This document shows, one piece after another, positions 14,789 through 23,840 of a stretch of 55,316 bases of DNA. The translations under genes were made by a program, and so were the position numbers. This DNA comes from PNC22 sp035654175 (GTDB lineage: Bacteria > Planctomycetota > Phycisphaerae > Phycisphaerales > UBA1924), in NCBI GenBank assembly GCA_035654175.1, contig DASRXL010000230.1, positions 1 through 55,316 on the forward strand, given 5' to 3'. Each line of letters starts with the position of its first letter. The first letter of the stretch is position 1. The notes beneath the pieces are model-generated. The model was not told the DNA's origin. It was given only the letters and a program-made list of their open reading frames with translations, and did not search any database.

Positions 14789-17695
14789 ATGGCGACCGAA
14801 CAACCCAAGGCCAACCGCGACAGCGCCCCCTTCCGCTACACGGCGTCGCTCGCGGGCGAGATCGAGGCGCGCTGGCAGGGATGGTGGGAGGAGCGGGGGA
14901 CCTACCGCGCGCCCAACCCCGGGGAGCCCGGCTTCGACGCTGCGCGCCCGAAGTTCTATTGCCTCGACATGTTCCCCTACCCCTCGGGCGCGGGGCTGCA
15001 TGTCGGACACCCGGAGGGGTACACGGCGACCGACATCATCAGCCGGTACAAGCGCATGAAGGGCTTCAACGTGCTGCACCCGATGGGGTGGGACGCCTTC
15101 GGCCTGCCGGCGGAGCAGTACGCGATCCAGACCGGGGTGCACCCCGCGGTGACGACCCGCAGCGCGATCGACAACTTCCGGAGGCAGCTCAAGCGGTTCG
15201 GCTTCAGCTACGACTGGTCGCGCGAGTTCGGCACGATCGACGAGGACTACTACCGCTGGACGCAGTGGATCTTCCTCCGGCTGTACAACGCCTGGTACGA
15301 CCACGAGCGGCGGCGGGCGAGGCCGATCGCGGAACTGGTGGCGGAGTTCGAGTCGGGCGCGCGGGGTGTGAGGCTGAATCCCGACGCCGCGGAGTACACC
15401 GGCGCCGGCGACCTGCCCGGCGGCACACGAGTCGGGCCGTGGAGCGAGACCGACGAGGGCACGCGCCGGATGATCATCGACTCCTACCGGCTGGCGTACG
15501 TCGCGCGCCAGACGGTGAACTGGTGCCCCAAGCTGGGCACGGCGCTGGCCAACGAGGAGGTGATCGACGGCAAGAGCGAGCGCGGCGGGTACCCCGTCTT
15601 TCGCAAGCCGATGCGCCAGTGGATGTTCCGCATCACGGCCTACGCCGACCGGCTGCTCGAAGGCTTGGAGCTGGTGGAGTGGCCGGAATCGACCAAGACG
15701 CAGCAGGCCGAATGGATCGGGCGGAGCGAAGGGGCGGAGATCGACTTTGCCATTGTGGACGGCTCCAAGTCGCCCACCGGCCAGTCGCTGCGCGTCTTCA
15801 CCACGCGTCCGGACACGATCTTCGGCGCGACGTACATGGTCGTGGCGCCGGAGCACCCGCTGGTCGATGAGGCGCTGGAGGAGCCTGCGCCGGGGACGGA
15901 CGCGCCCGCGATGCGGGCGTACGTCGAGGCGGCGAGGAACCGCTCCGACGTCGAGCGCATGGAGGGCAAGGTGAAGACGGGCGTCTTCACCGGCTACTTC
16001 GCGCGCAACCCGGCCAGCGGCGAGGCGATCCCGGTCTGGACGAGCGACTACGTGCTGATGGGCTACGGCACGGGGGCGATCATGGCCGTGCCGGGCCAGG
16101 ACCAGCGCGACTGGGACTTCGCCAAGGCCTTCGGGCTGCCGATCGTCCGGACGGTGCAGCCGCCCCCGGAGTTCGGCGGCGAGGCGTACGTCGGCGAGGG
16201 GCCGGCGATGAACTCCGACTTCCTGGACGGGCTGCAGATCGCCGAGGCGAAGGCGAGGATCGTCGATTGGCTCGAGGAGCGCCGGGCGGGCACGCGCCGC
16301 GTGCACTACCGCCTGCGCGATTGGCTCTTCAGCCGCCAGCGCTACTGGGGCGAGCCGTTCCCCATCGTGTGGGACGAGCAGGGCAATCACTTGGCGGTGA
16401 CCGAGAGCGCGCTGCCAGTGCGCCTGCCTGAAATGGCCGACTACGCGCCCGTCGAGAGCGAGGACCCGCAGCCGCTCCTCGCGAAGGCGACCGATTGGGT
16501 CGAGACGACGGCCGGCGAGGCGGGCGTGCCAGGGCTGTCGCCGGATGCCCGAGTGCGGCGGGAGACCAACACGATGCCGGGCTGGGCCGGCTCCTGCTGG
16601 TATCACCTGCGCTACTGCGACTCGCGCAACGCCGAGCGGTTCGTGGGCGAGGCCGCGGAGCGGTACTGGATGCAGGGTACCCCGCCCCTCCGGGGCGGCT
16701 CCGTCTCTCCCTCCTCGACTTCTCCTGATTCGGCCGATTCCTCAGGCGGCGTCGATCTCTACATCGGCGGCTCCGAGCACGCGGTGCTGCACCTGCTCTA
16801 TGCGCGCTTCTGGCACAAGGTGCTCTTTGACCTAGGCCACGTCTCGACCGAGGAGCCGTTCAAAAAGCTGTTCCACCAGGGGCTGATCACGAGCCACGCC
16901 TTCCAGCGCGCCGACAAGACGCTGGTGGCGGTCGACGAGGTGGACGGGGCCGCCGACGGCACGTTCGTCGAGCGCGCGACCGGCCAGCCGGTCTCGCAGA
17001 TCACCGCCAAAATGTCCAAGAGCCTGAAGAACGTCGTCAACCCCGACGACGTGATCCACGAGTTCGGGGCCGACACGTTCCGTCTCTACGAGATGTACAT
17101 GGGCCCGCTCGAGGCGAGCAAGCCCTGGAACACCAACGACACGATCGGCCTGTTCCGCTTTCTGCAGCGGGCGTGGCGGTTGGCGGTGGACGAGGACTCG
17201 GGCGTTCTGAAGCTCCGCGACGAGGCCGACGAGGCGGTCGAGAAGCAGCTCCACCGCACGATCGCCAAGGTGGGGCACGACATCGAGCGCCTGGCGTTCA
17301 ACACCGCCATCGCGGCGATGATCGAGTTCGTCAACGCGGCCACGAGCTCGGGCGGGCTCACGCGCGATCAGCTCGACCGCTTTGCGCGGGCGCTCGCGCC
17401 CTTTGCCCCCCACATGGGCGAGGAGCTGTGGCACAGGCTGGGGCACGAGGCGTCGGTCGCGCAGGCCGACTGGCCGGCGTTCGATGAGGCCATGCTGCGC
17501 GACAACGAGGTCGAGATCGTCGTGCAGATCGCCGGCAGGGTGCGTGCGAAGATTACGGTGCCCGCCGACGCCGACGCGGCGGCGCTCGAGCGGATCGCGC
17601 TGGCCGACGAGAAGGTCAGGCAGCTCGTCGAGGGGAAGACGGTGCGGAAGGTGATCGCGGTGCCGGGCCGGCTGGTGAATATCGTGGCCAGCTGA
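14789..17695 (+). CDS. leuS: Leucyl-tRNA synthetase carrying an in-frame palindromic-element insertion
   Basis: A 968-residue class I synthetase charging tRNA-Leu. The start ATG 14789 begins MATEQPKANRD; the frame is open to 14555 but that stretch contains a terminator. The HIGH motif is GLHVGHPEGYTATDI (HVGH at about residue 71) with DAFGLPAEQYAI after it, and KMSKS is AKMSKSLKNVVNPDDV (residues 741-745). The CP1 editing region (TTRPDTIFGATYMV) is present. Between YWM (residue 628) and VDLYIGGSEHAVLHLL (from 655) sit 26 extra residues rich in Gly, Ser and Pro. In other bacterial LeuRS sequences the tryptophan-proline segment runs straight into VDxYIGG. The inserted 78 bases match a palindromic repeat found again at 23.7-23.9 kb. 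The gene converges on the anti-sigma-like gene. Confidence 0.97.
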   Translation: MATEQPKANRDSAPFRYTASLAGEIEARWQGWWEERGTYRAPNPGEPGFDAARPKFYCLDMFPYPSGAGLHVGHPEGYTATDIISRYKRMKGFNVLHPMGWDAFGLPAEQYAIQTGVHPAVTTRSAIDNFRRQLKRFGFSYDWSREFGTIDEDYYRWTQWIFLRLYNAWYDHERRRARPIAELVAEFESGARGVRLNPDAAEYTGAGDLPGGTRVGPWSETDEGTRRMIIDSYRLAYVARQTVNWCPKLGTALANEEVIDGKSERGGYPVFRKPMRQWMFRITAYADRLLEGLELVEWPESTKTQQAEWIGRSEGAEIDFAIVDGSKSPTGQSLRVFTTRPDTIFGATYMVVAPEHPLVDEALEEPAPGTDAPAMRAYVEAARNRSDVERMEGKVKTGVFTGYFARNPASGEAIPVWTSDYVLMGYGTGAIMAVPGQDQRDWDFAKAFGLPIVRTVQPPPEFGGEAYVGEGPAMNSDFLDGLQIAEAKARIVDWLEERRAGTRRVHYRLRDWLFSRQRYWGEPFPIVWDEQGNHLAVTESALPVRLPEMADYAPVESEDPQPLLAKATDWVETTAGEAGVPGLSPDARVRRETNTMPGWAGSCWYHLRYCDSRNAERFVGEAAERYWMQGTPPLRGGSVSPSSTSPDSADSSGGVDLYIGGSEHAVLHLLYARFWHKVLFDLGHVSTEEPFKKLFHQGLITSHAFQRADKTLVAVDEVDGAADGTFVERATGQPVSQITAKMSKSLKNVVNPDDVIHEFGADTFRLYEMYMGPLEASKPWNTNDTIGLFRFLQRAWRLAVDEDSGVLKLRDEADEAVEKQLHRTIAKVGHDIERLAFNTAIAAMIEFVNAATSSGGLTRDQLDRFARALAPFAPHMGEELWHRLGHEASVAQADWPAFDEAMLRDNEVEIVVQIAGRVRAKITVPADADAAALERIALADEKVRQLVEGKTVRKVIAVPGRLVNIVAS
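16673..16750. repeat. Palindromic element inserted in frame in leuS
   Basis: A 78-base insertion. Its core GGGTACC (16675-16681) is followed by a seven-pair hairpin (CCGCCCC at 16682-16688, loop TCC, GGGGCGG at 16692-16698), CTCCGT and a pyrimidine-rich tail. The same order recurs at 23755-23793 and, inverted, at 23841-23886. Here the upstream companion hairpin found in the intergenic copies is missing. The insertion keeps the reading frame and adds residues 629-654 to LeuRS. Confidence 0.8.
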
Positions 17696-17745
17696 GCGCG
17701 GCCGTGGGTCCTATGGGTCACCTGAGACCTAGAGCGCCGGCGCCG

Positions 17746-18882
17746 CTATCGCTCCACGCGCTCGATCACGACCGGCACATACCCCCGGCGTGACCATTCG
17801 CTCGGGTCGCGGGCCCACCAGAGCACGGCGTCCGGCGTGAGCACGCCCGGCAGGTCGAGCGGCTCGGGGAGCTCCTCGAACTCGGCGGTCTTCCCGTCGC
17901 CCAGCGCGAGCGCGTGGCGCAGCGAGGCGAGGGCGGAGGCGTCCAGTCGGGCGTCGGCGAGATACACGGCCTCGAGCATGGAGGTCGGTTCGCGCACGTC
18001 GGGGCGGTCCGGAGCGGCGCGGTGGGAGGGCTCGCTCGATGCGAACTCCACCGGGCCGGGCTCGCCGGCCGCCGGGGCATAGCGGCTCTCCATCGCGAGC
18101 ACGATCGGGTCCGGCACGTCGGCGGCGATGCGGAACGCCTCGTTGGGGCGCGCGGGCCGCTCGGCGAGCCGGGCGAGCTCCGCGGCCGCGGCATCGGGTG
18201 CCGCAGCGCGGACCCGGACCAGCAGACGCCCCTCGGCGAGCAGCGCCAGGGCGCGGTCGGGATCGTCGGTGAAGACGCGCTCCAGCACGGGCTCCGGGGC
18301 GTCCTCCGCTGCCAGCGCGATGGGCTGCTGCTCGGGCGCGGCGGGGGCCTCGCCGAGCACGCGCGGCTCGGGCGCCGGCTCGTGCTGCGCAAGGGACGGC
18401 TCGCCCATGAGCGGGTTCCCTTCAACAGGCCGGCCCGACCCCCCGAGCGGAGCCCCGCGCGGGCCACCGGTGAGCTGGAGCGTGACGCCAACGGCCAGCG
18501 CGAGCACCGCGGCCATGGCCAACCCCGCACCGGCGGGGCTGGTCATCCAGCCGGCGATGCCGGTGCCGCGCGTGCGCCCAGGGCGGACGACGGAGACCGG
18601 CATCGAGACGTGATCCGCCCCGCCGCTGAGCCCGAGGAGCGCGTCGCGCTCCAGCCGGGCGACGACCGACTCGGCCAGGCCGGTCGGAGGGGTTTCGTCG
18701 CCCAGCGCCCGGAGCATGACGCGGTCGCGCTCCATGAGCTCGACGCGGGCCGCCAGGTCCGGGTCGGCCGCGAGCAGACGCTCGCGAACCACATCGGCCT
18801 CCCGACTGCCCAGGTCCCCCTCGACCAGGGCAGCCAGGATGGTTTCGTCCATGGGGAGAGAGTGGAAGGGATCCTTTTCCAT
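17746..18882 (-). CDS. Anti-sigma-factor-like single-pass membrane protein
   Basis: A 378-residue protein directly downstream of the sigma factor gene (47-base gap). The N-terminal 100 residues are cytoplasmic-like and helical (MDETILAALVEGDLGSREAD, then AARVELMERDRVMLRALGDE), matching the length and position of an anti-sigma domain, but no zinc-binding H-x-x-x-C-x-x-C motif is present. A single membrane helix follows (AGLAMAAVLALAVGVTLQLT, about residues 118-137), then an extracytoplasmic domain of about 240 residues rich in Pro, Glu and Arg. ATG 18882 is used; ATG 18852 (MDETIL) ten codons later is an alternative. Context (sigma gene immediately upstream, same strand) is the main support for a role as the cognate anti-sigma factor. 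Confidence 0.7.
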   Translation of the reverse strand: MEKDPFHSLPMDETILAALVEGDLGSREADVVRERLLAADPDLAARVELMERDRVMLRALGDETPPTGLAESVVARLERDALLGLSGGADHVSMPVSVVRPGRTRGTGIAGWMTSPAGAGLAMAAVLALAVGVTLQLTGGPRGAPLGGSGRPVEGNPLMGEPSLAQHEPAPEPRVLGEAPAAPEQQPIALAAEDAPEPVLERVFTDDPDRALALLAEGRLLVRVRAAAPDAAAAELARLAERPARPNEAFRIAADVPDPIVLAMESRYAPAAGEPGPVEFASSEPSHRAAPDRPDVREPTSMLEAVYLADARLDASALASLRHALALGDGKTAEFEELPEPLDLPGVLTPDAVLWWARDPSEWSRRGYVPVVIERVER

Positions 18883-18929
18883 AGGGTGCTGGGCCGGGCT
18901 GCTCCGGACCCAGTGCTCCAGTGTCTTCG

Positions 18930-19526
18930 CTACCCGCCCGTCCGCTCCATGGCCTGGCGGAGGGCCGCACGAGCGCGGAAGAGCCGGCTCCGCACCGTGC
19001 CGATGGGTATGTCGAGCGCGTCGGCGATCTGTTCGTACTCCAAACCTCTCCCATCCCGCAGCACCAGGATCGCCCGGTGCTCTTCCGATAACACCTCGAG
19101 AGCGGCAAGCATGCGCTCCCGCTCTTCATCGTCTTCGACCCCGCGCTCGGCGCCGGGTTCCCGAACTTGGGCGAATCCGAGCTCGCTCCGCCGTTCTTGG
19201 TCCTTGCCGGGGCCGGCGGCCAGGGTTTCGAGGCTGGCGTGGCGGCGGAGCTTCTCGGAGCGGAGCTTGCTTAAGCAGACGTTCATCGTGACCCGGTACA
19301 CCCAGGTGGAGAGCTTGGCGCGTTCGTCGAACGTATCCAGCCCCTTGATGATCTTGATAAAGGCGTCCTGGGTGAGGTCGTTGGCCAGCTCCCGGTCGCG
19401 CACCATGCGGACGCACACCGAAAACACCCTCACCTGATAGCGCTCGATGAGCCTGGTCCAGGCGTCCGGGTCGCCCGCCCGGATCGCGAGCACCAGCCGC
19501 CGGTCGGCCTCGTCGTCGGGGGACAT
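18930..19526 (-). CDS. ECF-type RNA polymerase sigma factor
   Basis: A 198-residue sigma-70-family protein. The start was placed at ATG 19526 (MSPDDEADRRLVLAIRAGD); the open frame upstream lacks coding character. Region 2 is evident in WTRLIERYQVRVFSVCVRMV, ELANDLTQDAFIKIIKGLD and FDERAKLSTWVYRVTMNVCL, the helix that recognises the -10. After an acidic linker, region 4 follows: LEVLSEEHRAILVLRDGRGL then YEQIADALDIPIGTVRSRLF, the -35-binding helix-turn-helix. Length and arrangement are those of SigE/RpoE-like ECF factors. A predicted membrane anti-sigma partner follows on the same strand, so it is probably released by an envelope signal. Confidence 0.93.
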   Translation of the reverse strand: MSPDDEADRRLVLAIRAGDPDAWTRLIERYQVRVFSVCVRMVRDRELANDLTQDAFIKIIKGLDTFDERAKLSTWVYRVTMNVCLSKLRSEKLRRHASLETLAAGPGKDQERRSELGFAQVREPGAERGVEDDEERERMLAALEVLSEEHRAILVLRDGRGLEYEQIADALDIPIGTVRSRLFRARAALRQAMERTGG

Positions 19527-19763
19527 GGGCCGGCTCTGGATGTCCTTCTCCCCGGTTGCCACCGGCGGATGGTACCGAGGCCCGGCTCCCCAGCGGAGCG
19601 GTACGCCGGGAAGCCAAAGGGGAGCGGGGGCGCGGAGCCGCACAGGCGAGGGGGCCGGCGCACGCGGGCCGCCGGCTCCGGCAAGGACGGATGATGCCGT
19701 GCGTGCGGAGACCGCATCGACTCCGCGGCCGGCGCGGGACTTCGCGCCTCGGCGCCCTGCCCG

Positions 19764-20987
19764 TCAGTCGAGCACGAAGCGCAGGTCGCTCCAAAGGGAA
19801 TCCAGGCGCGTGCGGAAGCTGGAGGCCTGCGCGGCCACGGGGTCGGCGAGGTCGGTCGCGCAGGCCAGGAGCAGGTCCACGAGGCCGTGGTAGTCGGCGA
19901 GCGCGACGTATTCGCGCCCGACCGCGGGCTTGTCGGTGTTCTTGCCGGCCTGCACGGCCGCGAGATCGGCCATGTTGTGGTAGTTGCCGAGGGGCAGGCA
20001 AACGCACGTGGCCGCGTGGCCGAAGGCGCAGAACACGCTGGCCTCGCATGCCCCGCCGGCCATGAGCTTGCGCTGCCAGCGCCACTTGGGCATGTCGGCC
20101 GCTTTCTGGCTTGCGATCGGCTGGGCGGGTCCTCCGGCGAAGCGCTCGGCGACGCTGGCCACGGCGGCGGTCAGCTCCGGCGTGAAGACCGAGACACGGT
20201 CACCGACCCGGACGATCGGGCCGCCGCCGATCGGCGATTCGGGGAAGCTCCGGGAGTTCTCGAGGGCGATCAGGCGGGCGCCGGGCTCGATCGAGCCGTC
20301 GCGGCAGGCGGCGATCGCCCCGATGAAGCCGACCTCCTCGGCCCGTGTGAAGAGGAGACGGACGTCGCCCGGGGCGCCGCCGTCCGAGCGGGCGCGCCTG
20401 AGCTCGTCGAAGGCGGACAGAGCCGCGGCGGCGCCCGCCAGATCGTCGCACGCGAGCGTGCGGACGCACTCGACGCCGTCCACGTCCGCCACGTCGGCCT
20501 GGGGAAACTCCCATGTGCCGACGTCGCCGGGGCGGAGGCTGTCGCAGTCGCGGTCGAGCTCGCACAGGTAGTGCTTGAACTTGGGGGTGGGCCCCTCGAC
20601 GCGTTCGGCGATCGCCGCGCGGTAGGGGTGGTCGTCGCGGTCGTAGAGCACGACACGGGCGCGCTCGAAGTAGTCGTCCATGACCCCGCCCCGGAACGAG
20701 ACCTCGACGACGCTGGGCGAGACGGCGCGTTCGACGACGAACGCGGGGTGGTCGAGGTGCGCCGTGAAATAGAGGGGCGAGCTGGTCGCGGGCTCGCCGG
20801 CGAAGCGGACGATGAGGTTGCCCGCGCCGTCGGCGTGCAGGGTGAGTTCCGGGCGGTCGGCGACCCAGCGCTCGATCCAGCGGATCACCCGCCGCTCGCG
20901 TCCGGCGGCGGTGGGGATCTGCGTGAGTGTGAGGAGCCAGTCCAGGTGCAGGGCACGGCTGGCATCGGGGATCACCGACGTCGGCAT
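19764..20987 (-). CDS. M42-family (glutamyl/deblocking aminopeptidase-like) metallopeptidase
   Basis: A 407-residue protein of the M42/M20 clan. The di-metal ligands can be followed in order: TAHLDHP (His with the catalytic Asp), CDDLAGAAAAL (bridging Asp), FTRAEEVGFIGAI (catalytic Glu plus metal Glu), ALENSRS (carboxylate ligand position) and LGNYHNM (last His). This is the M42 order. Family members are cytoplasmic oligomeric aminopeptidases trimming peptides. The start ATG 20987 was chosen because TAGGAT sits seven bases before it; a second ATG at 20996 would add three residues and overlap that box. It is divergent from the HD-GYP-like gene. Confidence 0.85.
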   Translation of the reverse strand: MPTSVIPDASRALHLDWLLTLTQIPTAAGRERRVIRWIERWVADRPELTLHADGAGNLIVRFAGEPATSSPLYFTAHLDHPAFVVERAVSPSVVEVSFRGGVMDDYFERARVVLYDRDDHPYRAAIAERVEGPTPKFKHYLCELDRDCDSLRPGDVGTWEFPQADVADVDGVECVRTLACDDLAGAAAALSAFDELRRARSDGGAPGDVRLLFTRAEEVGFIGAIAACRDGSIEPGARLIALENSRSFPESPIGGGPIVRVGDRVSVFTPELTAAVASVAERFAGGPAQPIASQKAADMPKWRWQRKLMAGGACEASVFCAFGHAATCVCLPLGNYHNMADLAAVQAGKNTDKPAVGREYVALADYHGLVDLLLACATDLADPVAAQASSFRTRLDSLWSDLRFVLD

Positions 20988-20994
20988 GGCCCGC

Positions 20995-21000
20995 ATCCTA
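20995..21000 (-). promoter_or_regulatory. -10-like box of the M42 peptidase gene (leaderless type)
   Basis: Reading leftward, TAGGAT (21000-20995), seven bases, then ATG at 20987. No Shine-Dalgarno sequence. Same geometry as before pdxJ, the lipoprotein, the methyltransferase and the RAYT genes. Confidence 0.4.
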
Positions 21001-21147
21001 GGGGGTCCGGTAAGCGGCGGGTCTGTGAACCTGGAGGGGTCGCGCGGGCGCTGCGTGGCGCCCGGCCCGGCTCGGGCGCTGGTTCGCGGCCTTCGCTGTG
21101 AGATTGTGCCGACTTTACCGATGCTCGCCTGACGGAGGCCACGAGTC

Positions 21148-22413
21148 ATGCTGCGCGTAGACCTCAGCCAGGCGCGGCCGGGCATGGAGCTCGCCATGCC
21201 GGTCACGCACCCACGAAGCCCGGAGACGGTCCTGCTGCGCGCGGGGTTCACGCTCGACGGCAAGACGATCGATCGGCTGTCGGAGCTGCGCGCCCGGGAG
21301 ATATGGATCAAGTACCCGGGGATGGAGTTCGTCGCCGAGCACATCAGCCCGGCGATCGTGCGCGCCGGGCAGCGGCTGAGCGGGGCGATCGGCAGCGCGT
21401 TCGAGGAGGTGCTGCGCGACGGGGCAGCGGACCTCGAGTACACCTCCTACCGGCGTGCGATCCAGGAGCTGATGGAGCGTCTGGTCGAATGCCCCCGCGC
21501 GGGGGTGTTCGTGATGGACCTGGCCTCGTCGGAGACGCCGCTCTCGCGCTCGGCGGGGCAGGGGTGCTTCATCGCCCTGCTGCTGGGGCTGAAGCTCGAG
21601 ACGTACCTGATGCTCTCGCGCGCTCGCCTGGGGTTGGTCGCGCGTGACGTCTCGAATCTCGGGATGGGGGCGCTCCTCCGGGACATCGGCATGCTCGCCA
21701 GGCCGGCGCCGGACCGCTGGCAGTGGCGGCTGTGCTGCGACGAGGTCGACCCGACGTGGCGCGACCACGTGACGGCCGGGTACGAGATGGTACGGGGCGA
21801 GATCGAGCCCTCGGCCGCGGCGGCGGTTCTGCACCATCACCAGCACTTCGACGGGTCGGGCTTCCCCCACCGGACGATGGTCTCCGGCAAGGAGGAGCCG
21901 CTCCGGGGCACGGACATCCACATCTTCGCGCGGATCATCGCCGCGGCGGACGTGTTCGAGCGGATGCGCTTCCCCCCGGCGCCCGCGGCCGGGCAGCCCG
22001 AGCCGGCGCCGGTGCCGGTGGTGCGGGTGCTGAACCGGCTGCTGCGGGGGCCGGAGTCGGCGTGGCTGGACCCGATGGTGATGAAGGCGCTCGTGCAGGC
22101 GGCGCCGCCCTTCCCGCAGGGCAGCCTGGTGACGCTGAGCAACGGGCTGCGGTGCGCGGTGACGGCGTGCGACCCGCGCGACCCGTGCAGGCCCGAGGTG
22201 GCGGTGCTGGACCGCTTCGCGCTCGAGCCGGGCAAGTTCGAGCACCCGCGCGAGCGGATCGACCTGCGGGAGACGGAGCACCTGCACATCGCCGAGGCGG
22301 AGGGGCAGGACGTCTCGACGGACCTCTTCTTCCCGCAGACGCCGGACGAGTTCGACGTGCACAAGGCCCAGACAGCGCTGATCCGGCGGCCGATGGACGG
22401 CGTCGCGGGCTGA
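21148..22413 (+). CDS. HD-GYP-like protein with a degenerate HD motif
   Basis: A 421-residue protein; GGAGG lies about 11 bases before the ATG. Residues 1-130 are an N-terminal domain seen before HD-GYP modules (LSQARPGMELAMPV, LDGKTIDRLSELRAREIWI). The centre has the HD-GYP frame: NLGMGALLRDIGML where active proteins have a histidine (L-H-D-I-G), then HHHQHFDGSGFP in place of HHE-x-x-DG-x-GYP, and ARIIAAADVFERM for the I-x-x-x-AD-x-(Y/F)-E helix. HD-GYP domains hydrolyse cyclic di-GMP with a metal centre; the His-to-Arg change at the HD doublet suggests loss of hydrolysis or a sensor role. The C-terminal 150 residues form an extra beta-rich domain without a recognised family. Confidence 0.75.
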   Translation: MLRVDLSQARPGMELAMPVTHPRSPETVLLRAGFTLDGKTIDRLSELRAREIWIKYPGMEFVAEHISPAIVRAGQRLSGAIGSAFEEVLRDGAADLEYTSYRRAIQELMERLVECPRAGVFVMDLASSETPLSRSAGQGCFIALLLGLKLETYLMLSRARLGLVARDVSNLGMGALLRDIGMLARPAPDRWQWRLCCDEVDPTWRDHVTAGYEMVRGEIEPSAAAAVLHHHQHFDGSGFPHRTMVSGKEEPLRGTDIHIFARIIAAADVFERMRFPPAPAAGQPEPAPVPVVRVLNRLLRGPESAWLDPMVMKALVQAAPPFPQGSLVTLSNGLRCAVTACDPRDPCRPEVAVLDRFALEPGKFEHPRERIDLRETEHLHIAEAEGQDVSTDLFFPQTPDEFDVHKAQTALIRRPMDGVAG

Positions 22414-22481
22414 CCGGGCCGGGCACGACGGCGGCGGGAGGGCGGACTACGCTGGTGGGCAGACCAGCGGAGACTCCTGCC

Positions 22482-23714
22482 ATGGCCGCCACGATCGCCC
22501 AGCCGTTCGACGCCCGGACCGACGAGATCCTGCGCACGCTCGAGAAGGGCGGGCAGTACAAGCACCTGCAGACGATCGAGTCGCCGATGGACGCGGCGGT
22601 GCGGATGCGGACGCCGGCGGGCAAGGAGATCGAGGCGCTGTGCTTCTGCTCGAACAACTACCTGGGGCTGGCGAACCACCCGGAGGTGATCGAGGCCGGG
22701 ATCGAGGGGCTGCGGAAGTACGGCGCGGGGACGGCGAGCGTGCGGTTCATCTGCGGCACGTTCGAGCCGCACGAGCGGCTGGAGGCGACGATCGCGCGGT
22801 ACATGGGGACCGAGAGCAGCTACACGTTCGTCAGCTGCTGGAACGCGACCGAGGCGCTCTTTCCGACCTTCTGCGAGGCGGGGGACGTGATCATCTCGGA
22901 CGCGCTCAACCACGCGTGCATCATCGACTCGATCCGGCTGACGCCGGTGATCAAGAAGGGCGTGCTCAAGGCGGTGTACGAGCACGGCAACCTCGATGAG
23001 CTGGAGAAGCGGCTGGTCGAGGCGCAGGACAACGACGAGATCACCGGCCAGGCGTGGGTCGTGACCGACGGCGTCTTCAGCATGGAGGGCGACATCGCCA
23101 ACCTGCCGGAGCTGCGGGCGCTCTGCGACAAGTACGACGCGAAGCTGGTCGTTGACGACTCGCACGGCCATGGCGTGATGGGGGAGACGGGGCGGGGGAC
23201 GCACGAGCACTACGGGATGGTGGGTGGGGGCGAGATCGGGACGGTGGACTACTTCACCGGCACGCTGGGCAAGGCGCTCGGCGGCGGGGCGGGCGGGTTT
23301 ATCGCCGGGCCGAAGCGCGGGACCGAGCTGATCATCCAGCGCGGGCGGCCGACGCTGTTCAGCAATGCGCTGCCGGTGACGGTGGCGTGCAGCGCGAACA
23401 AGGCGATCGAGATCCTCATGCGCGAGCCGCAGCGGGTGCGGAAGCTGCGGGACAACGTGGCGTACGCGCGGAAGAAGATCGGCGAGGCGGGCTTCGAGGT
23501 GCTCGAGAGCCCGACGGCGATCTGCCCGATCATCGTGGGCGACACGGCCAAGGCGATCGCGATGAGCAAGCGGCTGCTCGAGATGGGCGTGTTCGTGATC
23601 GGGTTCGGGTACCCGGTGGTGCCCGAGGGGACGGCAAGGCTGCGCGTGCAGATCTCGGCGGCGCACGAGGCGGCGCACATCGACAAGCTGGTGGATGCGC
23701 TGAAGCGCCTGTGA
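22482..23714 (+). CDS. kbl: Glycine C-acetyltransferase (2-amino-3-ketobutyrate CoA ligase)
   Basis: A 410-residue PLP enzyme of the alpha-oxoamine synthase family. Signatures: CFCSNNYLGLANHPEVIEAG, KYGAGTASVRFICGTFEPH, the cofactor-binding LVVDDSHGHGVMGETGRGT, and the Schiff-base lysine in YFTGTLGKALGGGAGGF. The substitution ASVRFICGT is typical of Kbl, rather than the GSR-x-x-x-G of BioF or KAS-type members. Kbl cleaves 2-amino-3-ketobutyrate with CoA to glycine and acetyl-CoA in threonine catabolism. No threonine dehydrogenase gene is adjacent. Length is normal. A TACGCT box at 22448-22453 is a possible -10, with a short leader and no Shine-Dalgarno sequence. Confidence 0.93.
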   Translation: MAATIAQPFDARTDEILRTLEKGGQYKHLQTIESPMDAAVRMRTPAGKEIEALCFCSNNYLGLANHPEVIEAGIEGLRKYGAGTASVRFICGTFEPHERLEATIARYMGTESSYTFVSCWNATEALFPTFCEAGDVIISDALNHACIIDSIRLTPVIKKGVLKAVYEHGNLDELEKRLVEAQDNDEITGQAWVVTDGVFSMEGDIANLPELRALCDKYDAKLVVDDSHGHGVMGETGRGTHEHYGMVGGGEIGTVDYFTGTLGKALGGGAGGFIAGPKRGTELIIQRGRPTLFSNALPVTVACSANKAIEILMREPQRVRKLRDNVAYARKKIGEAGFEVLESPTAICPIIVGDTAKAIAMSKRLLEMGVFVIGFGYPVVPEGTARLRVQISAAHEAAHIDKLVDALKRL

Positions 23715-23734
23715 CGGCCCCGGCCTGTACGAGC

Positions 23735-23793
23735 CCCGAGCGCAAGCTCGGGCCGGGTACCCCGCTCCTCCGGAGCGGCTCCGTTCCTCCTTC
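23735..23793 (+). repeat. Composite palindromic element, forward copy
   Basis: Hairpin 1: CCCGAGC (23735-23741), loop GCAA, GCTCGGG (23746-23752). Then CCGGGTACC and hairpin 2: CCGCTCC (23762-23768), loop TCC, GGAGCGG (23772-23778), followed by CTCCGTTCCTCCTTC. Hairpin 2 differs from the leuS copy by a C-to-T and the matching G-to-A, keeping the stem paired. Confidence 0.75.
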
Positions 23794-23840
23794 ATTCTTT
23801 ACGCCTCCTCGAACCGACGGCGCCAAGTCGTCCGAGGCAT

